DNA of 64,000 nucleotides from MH13 sp042140245 (GTDB taxonomy: Bacteria > Pseudomonadota > Alphaproteobacteria > Rhizobiales > MH13). A program made the position numbers and the translations under genes. The stretch is from positions 3,472,001 through 3,536,000 of the forward strand of contig NZ_CP159483.1 in NCBI RefSeq assembly GCF_042140245.1. The letters run 5' to 3'. How positions within the stretch are numbered: the first letter of the stretch is position 1; every line of letters starts with the position of its first letter. This document shows, one piece after another, positions 1-8,616 of this stretch. The notes under the pieces were generated by a model. The model was not told the origin of the DNA, did no database searches, and was given only the letters and a program-made list of their open reading frames with translations.

Positions 1-129
1 CACCCTGTGCGCGCGAGCGCTTGCCGCAGTTTGACACGCGCCCTGCCAAACGCCCGACCTCGCACAACGAGCATCATTCATCTTGGGTTCATTAAGGCCC
101 TGATACCACCACATGGTCGATTGCCACGG

Positions 130-151
130 TTTGGCCAACCTTTGGCTAACC
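130..151. repeat. 11-bp tandem direct repeat upstream of DUF2865 gene
   Basis: TTTGGCCAACC is followed immediately by TTTGGCTAACC, an 11-bp repeat with one mismatch, about 85 nt before the DUF2865 start. Spacing of one helical turn fits a regulator-binding site, but no regulator is identified. The rest of 1-233 shows no gene I can support. Confidence 0.25.
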
Positions 152-233
152 CTAGGTGGCTAGGATGAACCTATCGGCTGCTGGCGCGTTGAATGATCAA
201 CCCGTTTCAGCATTCTGATATGGCAACCGCGAG

Positions 234-1376
234 GTGGATGAGCACGTGACGGCAACAGCCCATCACGATTGGAAAAAGGCCTTGAAACGCCAGGCGTTGA
301 CGCTTGGAGCGGCTGTTTTCGCGCTCGGTCTTGGCTTTACCTCTCAAGCTCACGCTCAGAACTCGTGCGCGCGTATTCAAAGCGAGTTGGCGGCGCTCCA
401 TAATGGCGGCGGTGGCGGATCGAGCCAGCTGCAACAATCCATCAATCAGCAAATGCGCGAGATGGCCCGCGCGCAAGGCGCATTCGACCGGTTCCAATGC
501 GCCTTTGGTGCTTCACCGCAATGCGGTTCGATTGTGGCGACGCTCAATCAGATGCAGGCCAATCTGAACCAGATGCAGCGCCAGCTTGCACGCTCCGGCG
601 GTGGGGGCGGTCGCGGTGATCCACGGCGGATTGCTGAGCTGGAACGTGCATTCGCGACGCAGTGTGGCCCCGGCCAACGACAGATTCAGCAGCAGGCACG
701 TCAATCGGTACAGCCAGGCAATCTGCTGGAAGCGATTTTCGGCATCCGCTCGCAACCGACCTATGTGGCGCGGCGCCCCGATGATCCGTCAGGTATTGTG
801 ATGCCTGGCCAACCGCGCACCAGAGGCTTTGATCGTCCCGGTGAGTTCACCCGCGAGCCAGAGTTTCGCCTGCGAGGCAACACGTTTCGCACCATGTGCG
901 TGCGCACAAGTGACGGATTTTATTGGCCAATCAGCTTTTCCACCACGCGCGACCGGTTCGATGAAGATCGCAGTCTCTGTGCCGCCATGTGCCCTGGGAC
1001 GAGCGTTGAGCTGTTTGCCTATCGCAACCCTGGCCAACAGGTCGATGCGATGATGAACACGCTCACCGGCGAACCCTACACCACGCAAAGCTATGCCTTT
1101 GCGTACCGGGAAAATTTCGACCCCGACAATCGCTGCACGCCCTCCGCGGTGGTGCTGGAGGAGTTGCGCGCGTCGACCCGGATTGCGGCTGCCCCAACCG
1201 GCCCACAGGTGCCGCAGCCAACCGCGCGACCCGATATGGCCAGCGACCCTGAAACCCGCGCCTTGGACGATGCCGGGATGAGCTTCTCAGCGCTTGGCCG
1301 CCTCACCCGCCCGGAACAGGATGGTGAGCAAGTGGTACGCCGGGTTGGTCCGAGCCACGGCTACTTCGACAACTAA
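234..1376 (+). CDS. DUF2865 domain-containing exported protein
   Basis: A 380-residue protein of unknown function. The N-terminus is a basic segment followed by a hydrophobic helix and an AHA-type cleavage site near residue 41, so it is probably exported to the periplasm. Two glycine-rich patches (near residues 58-62 and 122-127) interrupt a Gln-rich, probably helical region. The C-terminal half carries conserved cysteines (RTMCVRTSDGFYWP, LCAAMCPG, DNRC) typical of DUF2865, a family I know from Hyphomicrobiales. The frame opens with GTG at 234; an in-frame GTG at 246 would also leave an intact signal peptide. It converges on gltX. Confidence 0.75.
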   Translation: MDEHVTATAHHDWKKALKRQALTLGAAVFALGLGFTSQAHAQNSCARIQSELAALHNGGGGGSSQLQQSINQQMREMARAQGAFDRFQCAFGASPQCGSIVATLNQMQANLNQMQRQLARSGGGGGRGDPRRIAELERAFATQCGPGQRQIQQQARQSVQPGNLLEAIFGIRSQPTYVARRPDDPSGIVMPGQPRTRGFDRPGEFTREPEFRLRGNTFRTMCVRTSDGFYWPISFSTTRDRFDEDRSLCAAMCPGTSVELFAYRNPGQQVDAMMNTLTGEPYTTQSYAFAYRENFDPDNRCTPSAVVLEELRASTRIAAAPTGPQVPQPTARPDMASDPETRALDDAGMSFSALGRLTRPEQDGEQVVRRVGPSHGYFDN

Positions 1377-1423
1377 GCGACATCACGATCTGAGGCGGAC
1401 GAACAGCAGACGGTCTTCTTCTC

Positions 1424-1485
1424 GTCCGCTCTTAGTCCGCCAAATTGAGCGGACCGTCCGCTTGAATTCCGCTCTAGTCCGCTGC
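1424..1485. repeat. Cluster of GTCCGC repeats at the gltX 3' end
   Basis: Five near-copies of GTCCGC(T) occur between the DUF2865 stop and the gltX C-terminal codons. A 15-nt unit, CCGCTCTTAGTCCGC near 1426-1440, recurs in slightly altered form near 1469-1483. A short inverted repeat (AGCGGAC / GTCCGCT) lies between them. Role unknown; it may help terminate the two convergent genes. Confidence 0.3.
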
Positions 1486-2823
1486 TTTTTGCAGACGGTC
1501 GAGCAATTTCTCACGACCAAGAAGCACAATGATCGGTCCCATTTCTGGACCGCGTTCCTGACCGGTGAGCGCCTTGCGCAGGGGCATGAAAAGCGCCTTG
1601 CCCTTGCGGCCCGTCTCGGCCTTCAAAGCACCGGTCCAATCACCCCATGTTTCTGAGCTGATATCTCCCTCTGGCAGGTGGGTCATGGCCAACGTGATGT
1701 AGGCGACATCATCGCTCTCCAGATCGCTCGTCACAGCATCAGCATTCAGCATGTCCCACCAGGTTTTGGCGTCCTGCGGTGCATCGCAGTTCTTGCGCAC
1801 AGCAAGCCACAGATCAGCTTGAACGGTAGTGGGGATACCCAGGTTTGTCAGCGTGTCCGCGACATCGGCAGGCTCCAATGCGTGAACCATTTGCGCGGAA
1901 AAGTCGGCGATCTGCTTGGGTTCAAACCGAGCTGGACCAGAGGAAACCTTCGACAGATCAAAGTCTTCGGTCAGCTCTGCAAGGCTTCCACGCGGCGCGA
2001 TGGCCATCGATGTGCCCACCAGGGTTGCTACGCTTGCCACCGCCATGGGCTGCGTACCTTCTTCGCGTAAGGCCTTGAGAGACAAGGATCCTTCGCGCTT
2101 CGACAGAGCCGAGCCATCGGCAGCGATCAACAGATTATGGTGACCCCAGTTGGGCGCGCTGGCGCCCAGAGCTTCAAAAATCTCAATCTGCGTGCCGGTA
2201 TTCGAGACATGATCTTCACCGCGGATCACATGGGTGATGCCGAAATCGATGTCATCAATGATCGACGGCAGTGTGTAGAGATAGGAGCCGTCTTCGCGGA
2301 TCAGGACCGGGTCGGATTGTGACGCTGTATCAATGGTTTGCGCGCCCTTGCAAAGATCATCCCATTCCACACGCTTGCCGGTCAGCTTGAAGCGCCAATG
2401 GGGTTTGCGGCCCTCAGCTTCCAGCTCTTTGCGCTCTTCGTCGGTGAGGTTCAGGCCCGTGCGGTCATAGACCGGTGGCTTACCAAGTGCCATTTGGCGC
2501 TTGCGCTTGTAATCCAGCTCTTCGGCAGTCTCATAACAGGCATACAACAGGCCTTTGGCCTTCAGCTCATCGCGCACGCCATCATACCGCGCCATGCGCG
2601 CGGACTGTTTTTCCTGCCGGTCCACCTGGATACGGAGCCAGGCGATGTCACTCAAAATGGTGTCAGCAAACTCTTGCGTGGACCGGGCTGTGTCCGTGTC
2701 ATCCAGGCGCAGCACGAACTGGCCGCCGGTTTTGAGGGCGAACAGGGCATTGAACAGCGCTGTGCGCGCATTGCCGATGTGCAGATAGCCCGTTGGTGAT
2801 GGGGCGAAGCGAACGATGGTCAT
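1474..2823 (-). CDS. gltX: Glutamyl-tRNA synthetase
   Basis: Cytoplasmic class I aminoacyl-tRNA synthetase that charges tRNA(Glu), and in many bacteria also tRNA(Gln), with glutamate. The 449-residue protein starts with the family signature (RFAPSPTGYLHIGNARTALF), which contains the HIGH-type ATP motif. A KMSKS-type motif (LSKREG) lies near residue 240, and the C-terminal half has the helical anticodon-binding region. Length fits the shorter GltX type; many alphaproteobacteria carry two gltX copies, so a second may lie elsewhere. The start is 28 nt downstream of the nadE stop on the same strand, so the two are probably co-transcribed. Confidence 0.95.
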   Translation of the reverse strand: MTIVRFAPSPTGYLHIGNARTALFNALFALKTGGQFVLRLDDTDTARSTQEFADTILSDIAWLRIQVDRQEKQSARMARYDGVRDELKAKGLLYACYETAEELDYKRKRQMALGKPPVYDRTGLNLTDEERKELEAEGRKPHWRFKLTGKRVEWDDLCKGAQTIDTASQSDPVLIREDGSYLYTLPSIIDDIDFGITHVIRGEDHVSNTGTQIEIFEALGASAPNWGHHNLLIAADGSALSKREGSLSLKALREEGTQPMAVASVATLVGTSMAIAPRGSLAELTEDFDLSKVSSGPARFEPKQIADFSAQMVHALEPADVADTLTNLGIPTTVQADLWLAVRKNCDAPQDAKTWWDMLNADAVTSDLESDDVAYITLAMTHLPEGDISSETWGDWTGALKAETGRKGKALFMPLRKALTGQERGPEMGPIIVLLGREKLLDRLQKAAD

Positions 2824-2850
2824 CTGGTTTTGATATCAATCCGGTTGGGC

Positions 2851-4548
2851 TTAGGACGTTGTCCCTTGGGGATGGGCCGGATCGCGGCGATCCCGGAAGC
2901 GGTTGGTGATGGGGTAGCGACGGTCGCGGCCAAAAGCACGGCTGGTAAGCTTGACGCCCGGCGCGGCCTGACGCCGTTTGTATTCAGCGATGTAGAGCAA
3001 ATGCTCGATGCGCCCAACCGTTTCAAGGTCATAGCCGTCGGCGACAATGCCTTGGAGGGATTTTTCATCCTCAACCAAGCCGCGCAAGATGCCGTCGAGC
3101 ACATCGTACTCCGGCAATGAGTCCTGATCGGTCTGGTCCGGGCGTAACTCGGCAGAGGGTGCCTTGGTGATGATCCGCTCTGGAATGACCTCACCGCCTG
3201 GTCCCATCAGACCGCAGGGTTGGTGCGCGTTGCGCCAGGCAGCCATGCGATAGACATCTGTTTTGTAGACATCCTTGATCGGATTGAAGCCGCCGTTCAT
3301 GTCGCCATAGAGCGTTGCGTAGCCCACCGACATCTCTGACTTGTTGCCCGTGGTAACCACCATGGAACCGAACTTGTTCGACAGCGCCATCAAAATGGTG
3401 CCGCGGGTGCGCGACTGGAGGTTCTCTTCGGTCACGCCCTCTTTGGTGCCCTCGAACAAGGGACCAAGCGCGCTTAAAAACCCTTCAACGGGCGCATGAA
3501 TCTCCACCACATCGTAGCGTACCCCCAGCGCTTTGGCGCAGGCCTCGGCATCTTCCAAGGAGTGCTGGGCTGTGTACTCATAGGGCATCATCACGCAATG
3601 CACCCGATGCGCACCAAGCGCATCCACAGCCATCGCCGCGCAGATCGCGCTGTCGATGCCGCCCGACAGGCCAAGCACAACGCCAGGAAAGCCGTTCTTG
3701 TTCACATAATCGCCAAGACCCATGACGCAGGCACGCCAATCGGCTTCCAGATCATCCGGCAAGGCGGCGATTTGGCCACGCTCAAAGGTCCAACCTTCAT
3801 TGATGCGCTTAGCATTGATCATCTGCACAGCGGCTTCAAACTGCGGCATTTGCAGCGCCAGTGTTCGGTCCTTGGCCAGCGCAAAGGACCCGCCATCGAA
3901 CACCAGCTCATCCTGGCCACCCAGCTGGTTGATATAAAGAAGGGGCAGATCCGTCTCCACAACGCGCTGGACCATGATGTGCACACGCTCATCGGTCTTG
4001 CCTTCCCACCAAGGCGACCCGTTGGGAACGATAAGCAGCTCAGCGCCGGTTTCGGCCAAGCACTCAGGCACCTCTTCGGACCAAGCATCTTCGCAAACCG
4101 GAACGCCCAAGCGCACGCCGCGAAAATCAATCGGCCCGGGCAGTGGACCAGCATCAAACACGCGCTTTTCATCAAAGACGGAATAGTTGGGCAGATCGAC
4201 CTTGGCCCGCACCGCTGTCACTTCACCGCCGTCCATCATAACGACAGCGTTGTAGCGCTTGCCATCATCCGTCAGCCAGGGCGTGCCCATCAGAACCGCT
4301 GGGCCACCATCATCCGTTTCGCGCGCCAGCTCCTCGCAGGCCTCGCGGCAGGCGTGCAAAAAGGCGTCTTTGTCGATCAGATCTTCTGGCGGATAGCCGG
4401 AGATGAAAAGCTCGCTGAATGCTATCAGGTCAGCGCCCTGGCGTTTTGCCTCCATGCGCGCATCACGCGCCATCAAGATGTTGGCCGCCAAATCTCCCAT
4501 AACGGGGTTTAGCTGGGCGACGGCGATGTTGAGGGTATCTTTGCTCAT
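2851..4548 (-). CDS. nadE: Glutamine-dependent NAD+ synthase
   Basis: Last step of NAD+ synthesis: amidation of deamido-NAD+ with ammonia from glutamine. The N-terminal half is a nitrilase-like glutaminase domain with its Glu-Lys-Cys triad visible (AFSELFISGYPPEDL, RAKVDLPNY, GVPVCEDAW). The C-terminal half is the ATP-pyrophosphatase synthetase domain with the P-loop LGLSGGIDSA. The ATG at 4548 (MSKDTLNIAVAQLNP) gives 565 residues and begins at the domain edge; the frame stays open 12 codons upstream, but that stretch is not family-like. Probably first gene of a nadE-gltX operon. Confidence 0.95.
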   Translation of the reverse strand: MSKDTLNIAVAQLNPVMGDLAANILMARDARMEAKRQGADLIAFSELFISGYPPEDLIDKDAFLHACREACEELARETDDGGPAVLMGTPWLTDDGKRYNAVVMMDGGEVTAVRAKVDLPNYSVFDEKRVFDAGPLPGPIDFRGVRLGVPVCEDAWSEEVPECLAETGAELLIVPNGSPWWEGKTDERVHIMVQRVVETDLPLLYINQLGGQDELVFDGGSFALAKDRTLALQMPQFEAAVQMINAKRINEGWTFERGQIAALPDDLEADWRACVMGLGDYVNKNGFPGVVLGLSGGIDSAICAAMAVDALGAHRVHCVMMPYEYTAQHSLEDAEACAKALGVRYDVVEIHAPVEGFLSALGPLFEGTKEGVTEENLQSRTRGTILMALSNKFGSMVVTTGNKSEMSVGYATLYGDMNGGFNPIKDVYKTDVYRMAAWRNAHQPCGLMGPGGEVIPERIITKAPSAELRPDQTDQDSLPEYDVLDGILRGLVEDEKSLQGIVADGYDLETVGRIEHLLYIAEYKRRQAAPGVKLTSRAFGRDRRYPITNRFRDRRDPAHPQGTTS

Positions 4549-4707
4549 GGCCAGCGGTCTAACGCTCCGAACAGCGGGTGGCAATCACCCTTTTGTTCAC
4601 TTTGAGCAAATTAGGGATGAGCAGCCCTTTCATCGCCAAAGCCTGCACTGCTGACAGTTTCTAGACTGGTGATGTGATACCGGTTGCTGCCAACCAAGGA
4701 GACTGAT

Positions 4708-4926
4708 GTGCGTGCATCCCTACGAGAGAAGGCAATCGCTGTTTGTGACCGGAAGATCGCCCAAAAAGGGGACGCCGTGGGGCTATCCTTCTATGCGTTC
4801 TTTGCCAACAAAAATAATGACCCGGCGCTGCTAATGGAAGCTGCGACGTGGTGGATTGAAACACATCAGCTCGATCATTTTGAGAAAGCATCGAAGATCA
4901 AAAAGATGCTCCAAGCGCAGGTCTAG
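4708..4926 (+). CDS. DUF6500 family small protein
   Basis: A 72-residue soluble protein. A strong Shine-Dalgarno (AAGGAGA, 4696-4702) sits 6 nt before GTG 4708, so I chose that start over the TTG at 4684. The core (GLSFYAFFANKNNDPALLMEAA followed by WWIETHQLDHFEKA) resembles the small DUF6500 family as I remember it; function unknown. It is transcribed divergently from nadE and stands alone. Confidence 0.6.
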   Translation: MRASLREKAIAVCDRKIAQKGDAVGLSFYAFFANKNNDPALLMEAATWWIETHQLDHFEKASKIKKMLQAQV

Positions 4927-5163
4927 AACCACCGATCCACCTGTGATGCAAACCGATAGGCATCCATCATTCTAGATGTCGGCTTCGAGCCCACAAGAAC
5001 CGATGCTGCACAACGCACTAAGGCCCACTTGTCTGGTCATCGCGCGACACGTTTCCGGCTCACGGTCGGCGAGAAACCTGTGCGTGTCTTTGAGCATGGC
5101 ACAGACGGAACACCCATAGAAGTGGCGCATTTCTCTCACTGAGATCGATTGTCTACCATTAGA

Positions 5164-5664
5164 TCATACCCCTCGCAGTGCTCCGGTTTCAGAAAGCCAA
5201 GCCTGCGTCGCCTCGTTGACGCCAAAGATCGGTTCTGCAACAGCCGATTTCCTCAAATCCGCAAGGCTTGTCTCGGCGAGTACACGACGCCATTCTGCAT
5301 CCGCTTTGTGCATGACCCGAGCGATATTGCACGGCGCTGTGTAGTGCTTTGGAGCCGCTGCGCAGGGGCCTTTTTGGCGGATCTCTGTGCAGCGAAACAG
5401 AGTTTTCTGGTCCTCCAACGCCATCACGATGTGCAGAACTGAAACATCGTCTGCTGGTCTGGCCAAGGCCAGCCCGCCTGACCGGCCTTCAATCGACCGC
5501 ACAATCCCGGCCGCGACCAGTTTTTGCATGGCTTTGGAAAAGTAGCTGGGTTTGAGACCGTGGTACTCGGCCAATGCATGCGCAGGAATACGTGCGCCTT
5601 CCGGCATCATCGCGAGTGCGAGGCAGGCGTGAAGTCCCCACTCGACAGTTTCCGACAGCTGCAT
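5164..5664 (-). CDS. Rrf2 family transcriptional regulator
   Basis: A 166-residue DNA-binding regulator. The winged-helix N-terminus (MQLSETVEWGLHACLAL, then GLKPSYFSKAMQKLVAAGIV and RSIEGRSGGLALARP) matches Rrf2/IscR/NsrR proteins. Three cysteines around residues 92-113 (FRCTEIRQKGPC, TAPC) lie where family members bind an iron-sulfur cluster, so a redox or NO sensor is plausible. It diverges from the GyrI-like gene across a 58-nt gap, suggesting that it controls that gene and itself. Confidence 0.85.
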   Translation of the reverse strand: MQLSETVEWGLHACLALAMMPEGARIPAHALAEYHGLKPSYFSKAMQKLVAAGIVRSIEGRSGGLALARPADDVSVLHIVMALEDQKTLFRCTEIRQKGPCAAAPKHYTAPCNIARVMHKADAEWRRVLAETSLADLRKSAVAEPIFGVNEATQAWLSETGALRGV

Positions 5665-5722
5665 TATTAACTCCGATATTGTTTATCTTAGTTTACAGAG
5701 TACCTATTGAAAGAGAAGCGAA
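5665..5722. promoter_or_regulatory. Divergent promoter region, Rrf2 / effector-binding gene
   Basis: A 58-nt AT-rich gap separates two divergent start codons, so promoters and any Rrf2 operator for both genes must lie here or overlap the 5' ends. TATCTT and TACCTA hexamers are present, but no clear -35/-10 pair or palindrome stands out. Confidence 0.4.
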
Positions 5723-6163
5723 ATGTCTGAGCTGGAAGAGGAAAATGCCTTCTGTGTTATCGGTCTGTCGAAGGTGGTCAAAAATGATGACCCCGCATCG
5801 ATTGATGCCCTATGGGAGGCGTTCCACTCATCTGATGTCCGCTCAAAGGTCAGTGCTGATGCGTCCCGAGACGTTTACTGCGTCTATCATGCCTACGAAG
5901 GTGGCTTTATGGACCCGTACCGAATGACAATCGGCTATCGGAGTCTGTCCATGGACGCACCTGAAGGTCTCTATCGCGCAGAGATCCCCAAGCAGTCTGT
6001 GCTTACATACCATGTCGAAGGTCCGCAGCCGCAATCTTTGATCAGTCAATGGCAAGCGATCTGGAATGGCGATCTCGCTCGTTCGTATCTCGCAGACTAC
6101 GATGTTTACTCGGCCGATAACCCTGAGGTCGTGAGCGTCAAGGTCGGCGTGCGGTCTCGATAG
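5723..6163 (+). CDS. GyrI-like / AraC-type effector-binding domain protein
   Basis: A 146-residue stand-alone ligand-binding domain without an HTH. The pattern VYHAYEGGFMDPYRMTIGYRS, then IPKQSVLTYHVEGP, then SQWQAIWNGDLARSYLADYDVYS matches the GyrI-like (integron-cassette Cass2 / AraC effector-binding) fold, which binds small, often cationic or drug-like molecules. Its partner is probably the divergent Rrf2 regulator. Translation could start at ATG 5723 after an A/G-rich stretch. The ligand cannot be told from sequence. Confidence 0.75.
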   Translation: MSELEEENAFCVIGLSKVVKNDDPASIDALWEAFHSSDVRSKVSADASRDVYCVYHAYEGGFMDPYRMTIGYRSLSMDAPEGLYRAEIPKQSVLTYHVEGPQPQSLISQWQAIWNGDLARSYLADYDVYSADNPEVVSVKVGVRSR

Positions 6164-6170
6164 GTGTGTC

Positions 6171-6200
6171 AAAGCAGTCCTTGGCTGCGAATGCAGCGAA
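6171..6200. repeat. 30-nt dispersed intergenic element, copy 1
   Basis: The segment beginning AAAGCAGTCCTTGGC and ending GCAGCGAA lies just after a stop codon. A similar segment occurs at 12994-13022, also just after a stop codon. Both ends match and the centre diverges. Confidence 0.35.
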
Positions 6201-6417
6201 ATGGTGCTTCGTGCGCCCACCCGCCTTTCATCCAGCGGAAACAAACCTGGCATTCGGTGACGATCTTTTCAGCAGATCGTATTCAAGCGGTTCATCATTG
6301 CCGGGGCAGCGATAGGATTGGTATCAGTCCACCTAACGAATCCCTGTCTTGTGAGTTCCCCCTATTTTAGATCGTCGTCTTCTTCTTGAGTTCCTGCCAG
6401 GCCTTGTTTTCCTGGCC

Positions 6418-6921
6418 GTGAACGCCGTTTCCACGCTCTATGTTGCCACCGGCGCGGCTATCCTGGCCGCCATGCTGGCTGTTTATCTGCGCTACCGCAT
6501 TGATGGTCAGCTGCCTTTTTTGGCGATCTCGACGGTTCTGCTTTCCATTGTCATGCTGGGGGCTGGGTTGGTGCAGGACGATGAGCGCTTCATCAAAGTT
6601 AAACCGACCATTGGCGGCGTATCCTTCGCGATCATCTTGGCCGGTGGCATGCTGGCGCGGCCGAGCATGTTGCAGCGCTCTATGGGCTACAAGCTGGAAA
6701 TGATCCCGACCGGGTGGACCGTGCTGCACATCGCATGGATTGCCCTGGCTCTTACCTTGGCGACGCTGAATGAGCTGGTCTGGCGCAACACGTCCACCGA
6801 CGCGTGGGTGACCTACAATGCGCTTTCGGGGCCCGTCACGTTCGCGATCTACTTTGGGATCACCTATGCCGTGGCCTGGTGGTATTGGGATGAAGATGAG
6901 GAAGAGGAAGAGGCTGCATAG
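6418..6921 (+). CDS. Inner membrane-spanning septation protein (YciB/IspZ family)
   Basis: Polytopic inner-membrane protein of the YciB/IspZ family, linked to cell envelope and septation. Hallmarks are QDDERFIKVKPTIGG, the gap before LNELVWRNTSTDAWV, and several hydrophobic helices; the C-terminus is strongly acidic. GTG 6418 is the first usable canonical start, but the preceding in-frame codons (6373-6417) encode RRLLLEFLPGLVFLA, which matches the conserved first helix of the family. The real start therefore probably lies upstream (ATT 6364 is the only near-cognate codon before a TGA at 6352), or the 5' end carries a frameshift. Confidence 0.8.
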   Translation: MNAVSTLYVATGAAILAAMLAVYLRYRIDGQLPFLAISTVLLSIVMLGAGLVQDDERFIKVKPTIGGVSFAIILAGGMLARPSMLQRSMGYKLEMIPTGWTVLHIAWIALALTLATLNELVWRNTSTDAWVTYNALSGPVTFAIYFGITYAVAWWYWDEDEEEEEAA

Positions 6922-6952
6922 CCAGCAGCTTGCCGTTCGGTTGCTCAACAAA

Positions 6953-6976
6953 AAAGCGGGGCCGAAGCCCCGCTTT
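6953..6976 (-). terminator. Bidirectional hairpin terminator
   Basis: AAAGCGGGGC and GCCCCGCTTT form a perfect 10-bp stem with a CGAA loop between two convergent genes. Read on the minus strand it ends in a run of six T, a good Rho-independent terminator for the DAHP synthase gene; the plus strand has a weaker T tract. Confidence 0.85.
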
Positions 6977-6998
6977 CAAATCGTTCGTTGATAGTGTT

Positions 6999-8414
6999 TT
7001 AGACGGCCTGTGGCAGCTCCACCGGCGTTTCCGACCGACCCTTTTTCAGACGTTCCGACACCAAGAAGGCCAACTCCAAAGCTTGATCGGCGTTGAGGCG
7101 TGGATCGCAATGGGTGTGGTAGCGATCTTGCAGATCCTCTGCGGTGATGGCGCGGGCACCACCCATGCATTCGGTGACGTTCTTGCCGGTCATTTCCACA
7201 TGGATACCGCCGGGATAGGTGCCTTCGGCTTCGTGCACATCAAAGAAGGCTTCCACCTCGCCAAGAATGCGTTCGAACGGACGCGTCTTGTAGTTGTTGG
7301 CGGTGATGGTGTTGCCGTGCATTGGATCGCAGGACCAAACAACCGATTTGCCTTCACGTTCGACCGCGCGAACGAGCTCGGGCAGGTGCGCTTCGACTTT
7401 GTCATGGCCAAAGCGGGCGATCAGTGTCAGGCGACCAGGATCATTGAGCGGGTTCAACCGGTCGATGAGGCGCAGCATATCGTCAGCCTCCATGGAGGGG
7501 CCGCACTTCATACCGATCGGGTTGCGCACACCGCGGCAGAACTCAACATGAGCGTGGTCCAGCTGACGGGTGCGGTCGCCGATCCAAATCATATGACCGG
7601 ATGTGGTGTACCAGGCATCCGGATCATCGGACGTTGAGTCCTTACGGGTCATCGCCTCTTCATAGCCAAGCAGCAACGCTTCGTGGCTGGTGTAGAAGTC
7701 GGTTTCGCGCAGACGCGCGTACTGATCGGACGTGATGCCGATGGCGCGCATGAAGTTCATGGTCTCAGAGATACGCTGGGCAAGCTCTTGGTAGCGCTCA
7801 CCCTGCGGGCTATCGGCGACGAAGCCGAGCATCCATTCCTGAACATTTTCAAGGTTGGCATATCCCCCCGACGCGAAAGCGCGCACCAGGTTCAGCGTCG
7901 CGGCTGACTGACGGTAGGCCATGTCTTGGCGGGCCGGATCGGGGATGCGGGCCTCGGGCGTGAACTCGATGCCGTTGATGATATCACCCCGGTAAGAAGG
8001 CAGCTCCTCGCCATCGCGTTTCTCAATGTCGGAGGAACGCGGTTTGGCGAATTGACCGGCCAGACGACCAACCTTCACCACCGGGCGTGCAGAGCCATAG
8101 GTGAGCACGATTGCCATTTGCAGGAAGGCACGGAAGAAGTCGCGGATGTTGTCCGCTCCATGTTCGGCAAAGCTTTCGGCGCAATCTCCGCCTTGAAGCA
8201 GGAACGCTTCACCTTTGGCCACCCGCGCCAGTTCTGCGCGCAAATTGCGGGCCTCACCTGCAAAAACGAGCGGTGGATAGCTGGCCAAGCGGGCCTCAAC
8301 GTCGGTGACAGCTTGCGCGTCTGGATAGCTTGGCACCTGAAGGATCGGCTTGGAGCGCCATGAGCTGGGGCTCCAATCGGCCAGAGGGCGCGACGGCAAT
8401 TTCGACATTGGCAT
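6999..8414 (-). CDS. Class II 3-deoxy-7-phosphoheptulonate (DAHP) synthase
   Basis: First step of the shikimate pathway: condensation of phosphoenolpyruvate and erythrose 4-phosphate, in the cytoplasm. The protein matches the plant-like class II family throughout (GGDCAESFAEH, AGQFAKPRSS, YRGDIINGIEF, WSCDPMHGN, HVEMTGKNVTECMGG). ATG 8414 (MPMSKLPSRPLADWSPSSWR) is preceded by GGGAGAG at good spacing and gives 471 residues; a second ATG lies two codons on, and the open frame extends 16 codons upstream. The neighbours are unrelated. Confidence 0.95.
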   Translation of the reverse strand: MPMSKLPSRPLADWSPSSWRSKPILQVPSYPDAQAVTDVEARLASYPPLVFAGEARNLRAELARVAKGEAFLLQGGDCAESFAEHGADNIRDFFRAFLQMAIVLTYGSARPVVKVGRLAGQFAKPRSSDIEKRDGEELPSYRGDIINGIEFTPEARIPDPARQDMAYRQSAATLNLVRAFASGGYANLENVQEWMLGFVADSPQGERYQELAQRISETMNFMRAIGITSDQYARLRETDFYTSHEALLLGYEEAMTRKDSTSDDPDAWYTTSGHMIWIGDRTRQLDHAHVEFCRGVRNPIGMKCGPSMEADDMLRLIDRLNPLNDPGRLTLIARFGHDKVEAHLPELVRAVEREGKSVVWSCDPMHGNTITANNYKTRPFERILGEVEAFFDVHEAEGTYPGGIHVEMTGKNVTECMGGARAITAEDLQDRYHTHCDPRLNADQALELAFLVSERLKKGRSETPVELPQAV

Positions 8415-8616
8415 AATACTCTCTCCCAAAAACCCTTCGGCCTCACGGGGTAAAACAGACAAAAAGGACGAAGGATGGGCGGTTTCCTAATGGAGACGGG
8501 CGCTGATTTCAATGAGTGGAACGTCCATAGCGCGGTGAACCGGTGTTGATCGAGCGCATAGCGGGCAAATCCGCAACAGAGTGGAATGGTTCTAAACAAG
8601 CAGTTGGACCCTTGCC

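Noticed and set aside
3496..4512. 338-codon plus-strand frame opposite nadE
   Set aside because: Antisense shadow of a clearly conserved gene; no domain pattern.
4960..5142. 60-codon open frame (DVGFEPTRTDAAQRTKAH...) without start codon
   Set aside because: It looks slightly protein-like but has no ATG/GTG/TTG start or ribosome-binding site, and I recognise no family. It could be a decayed gene end.
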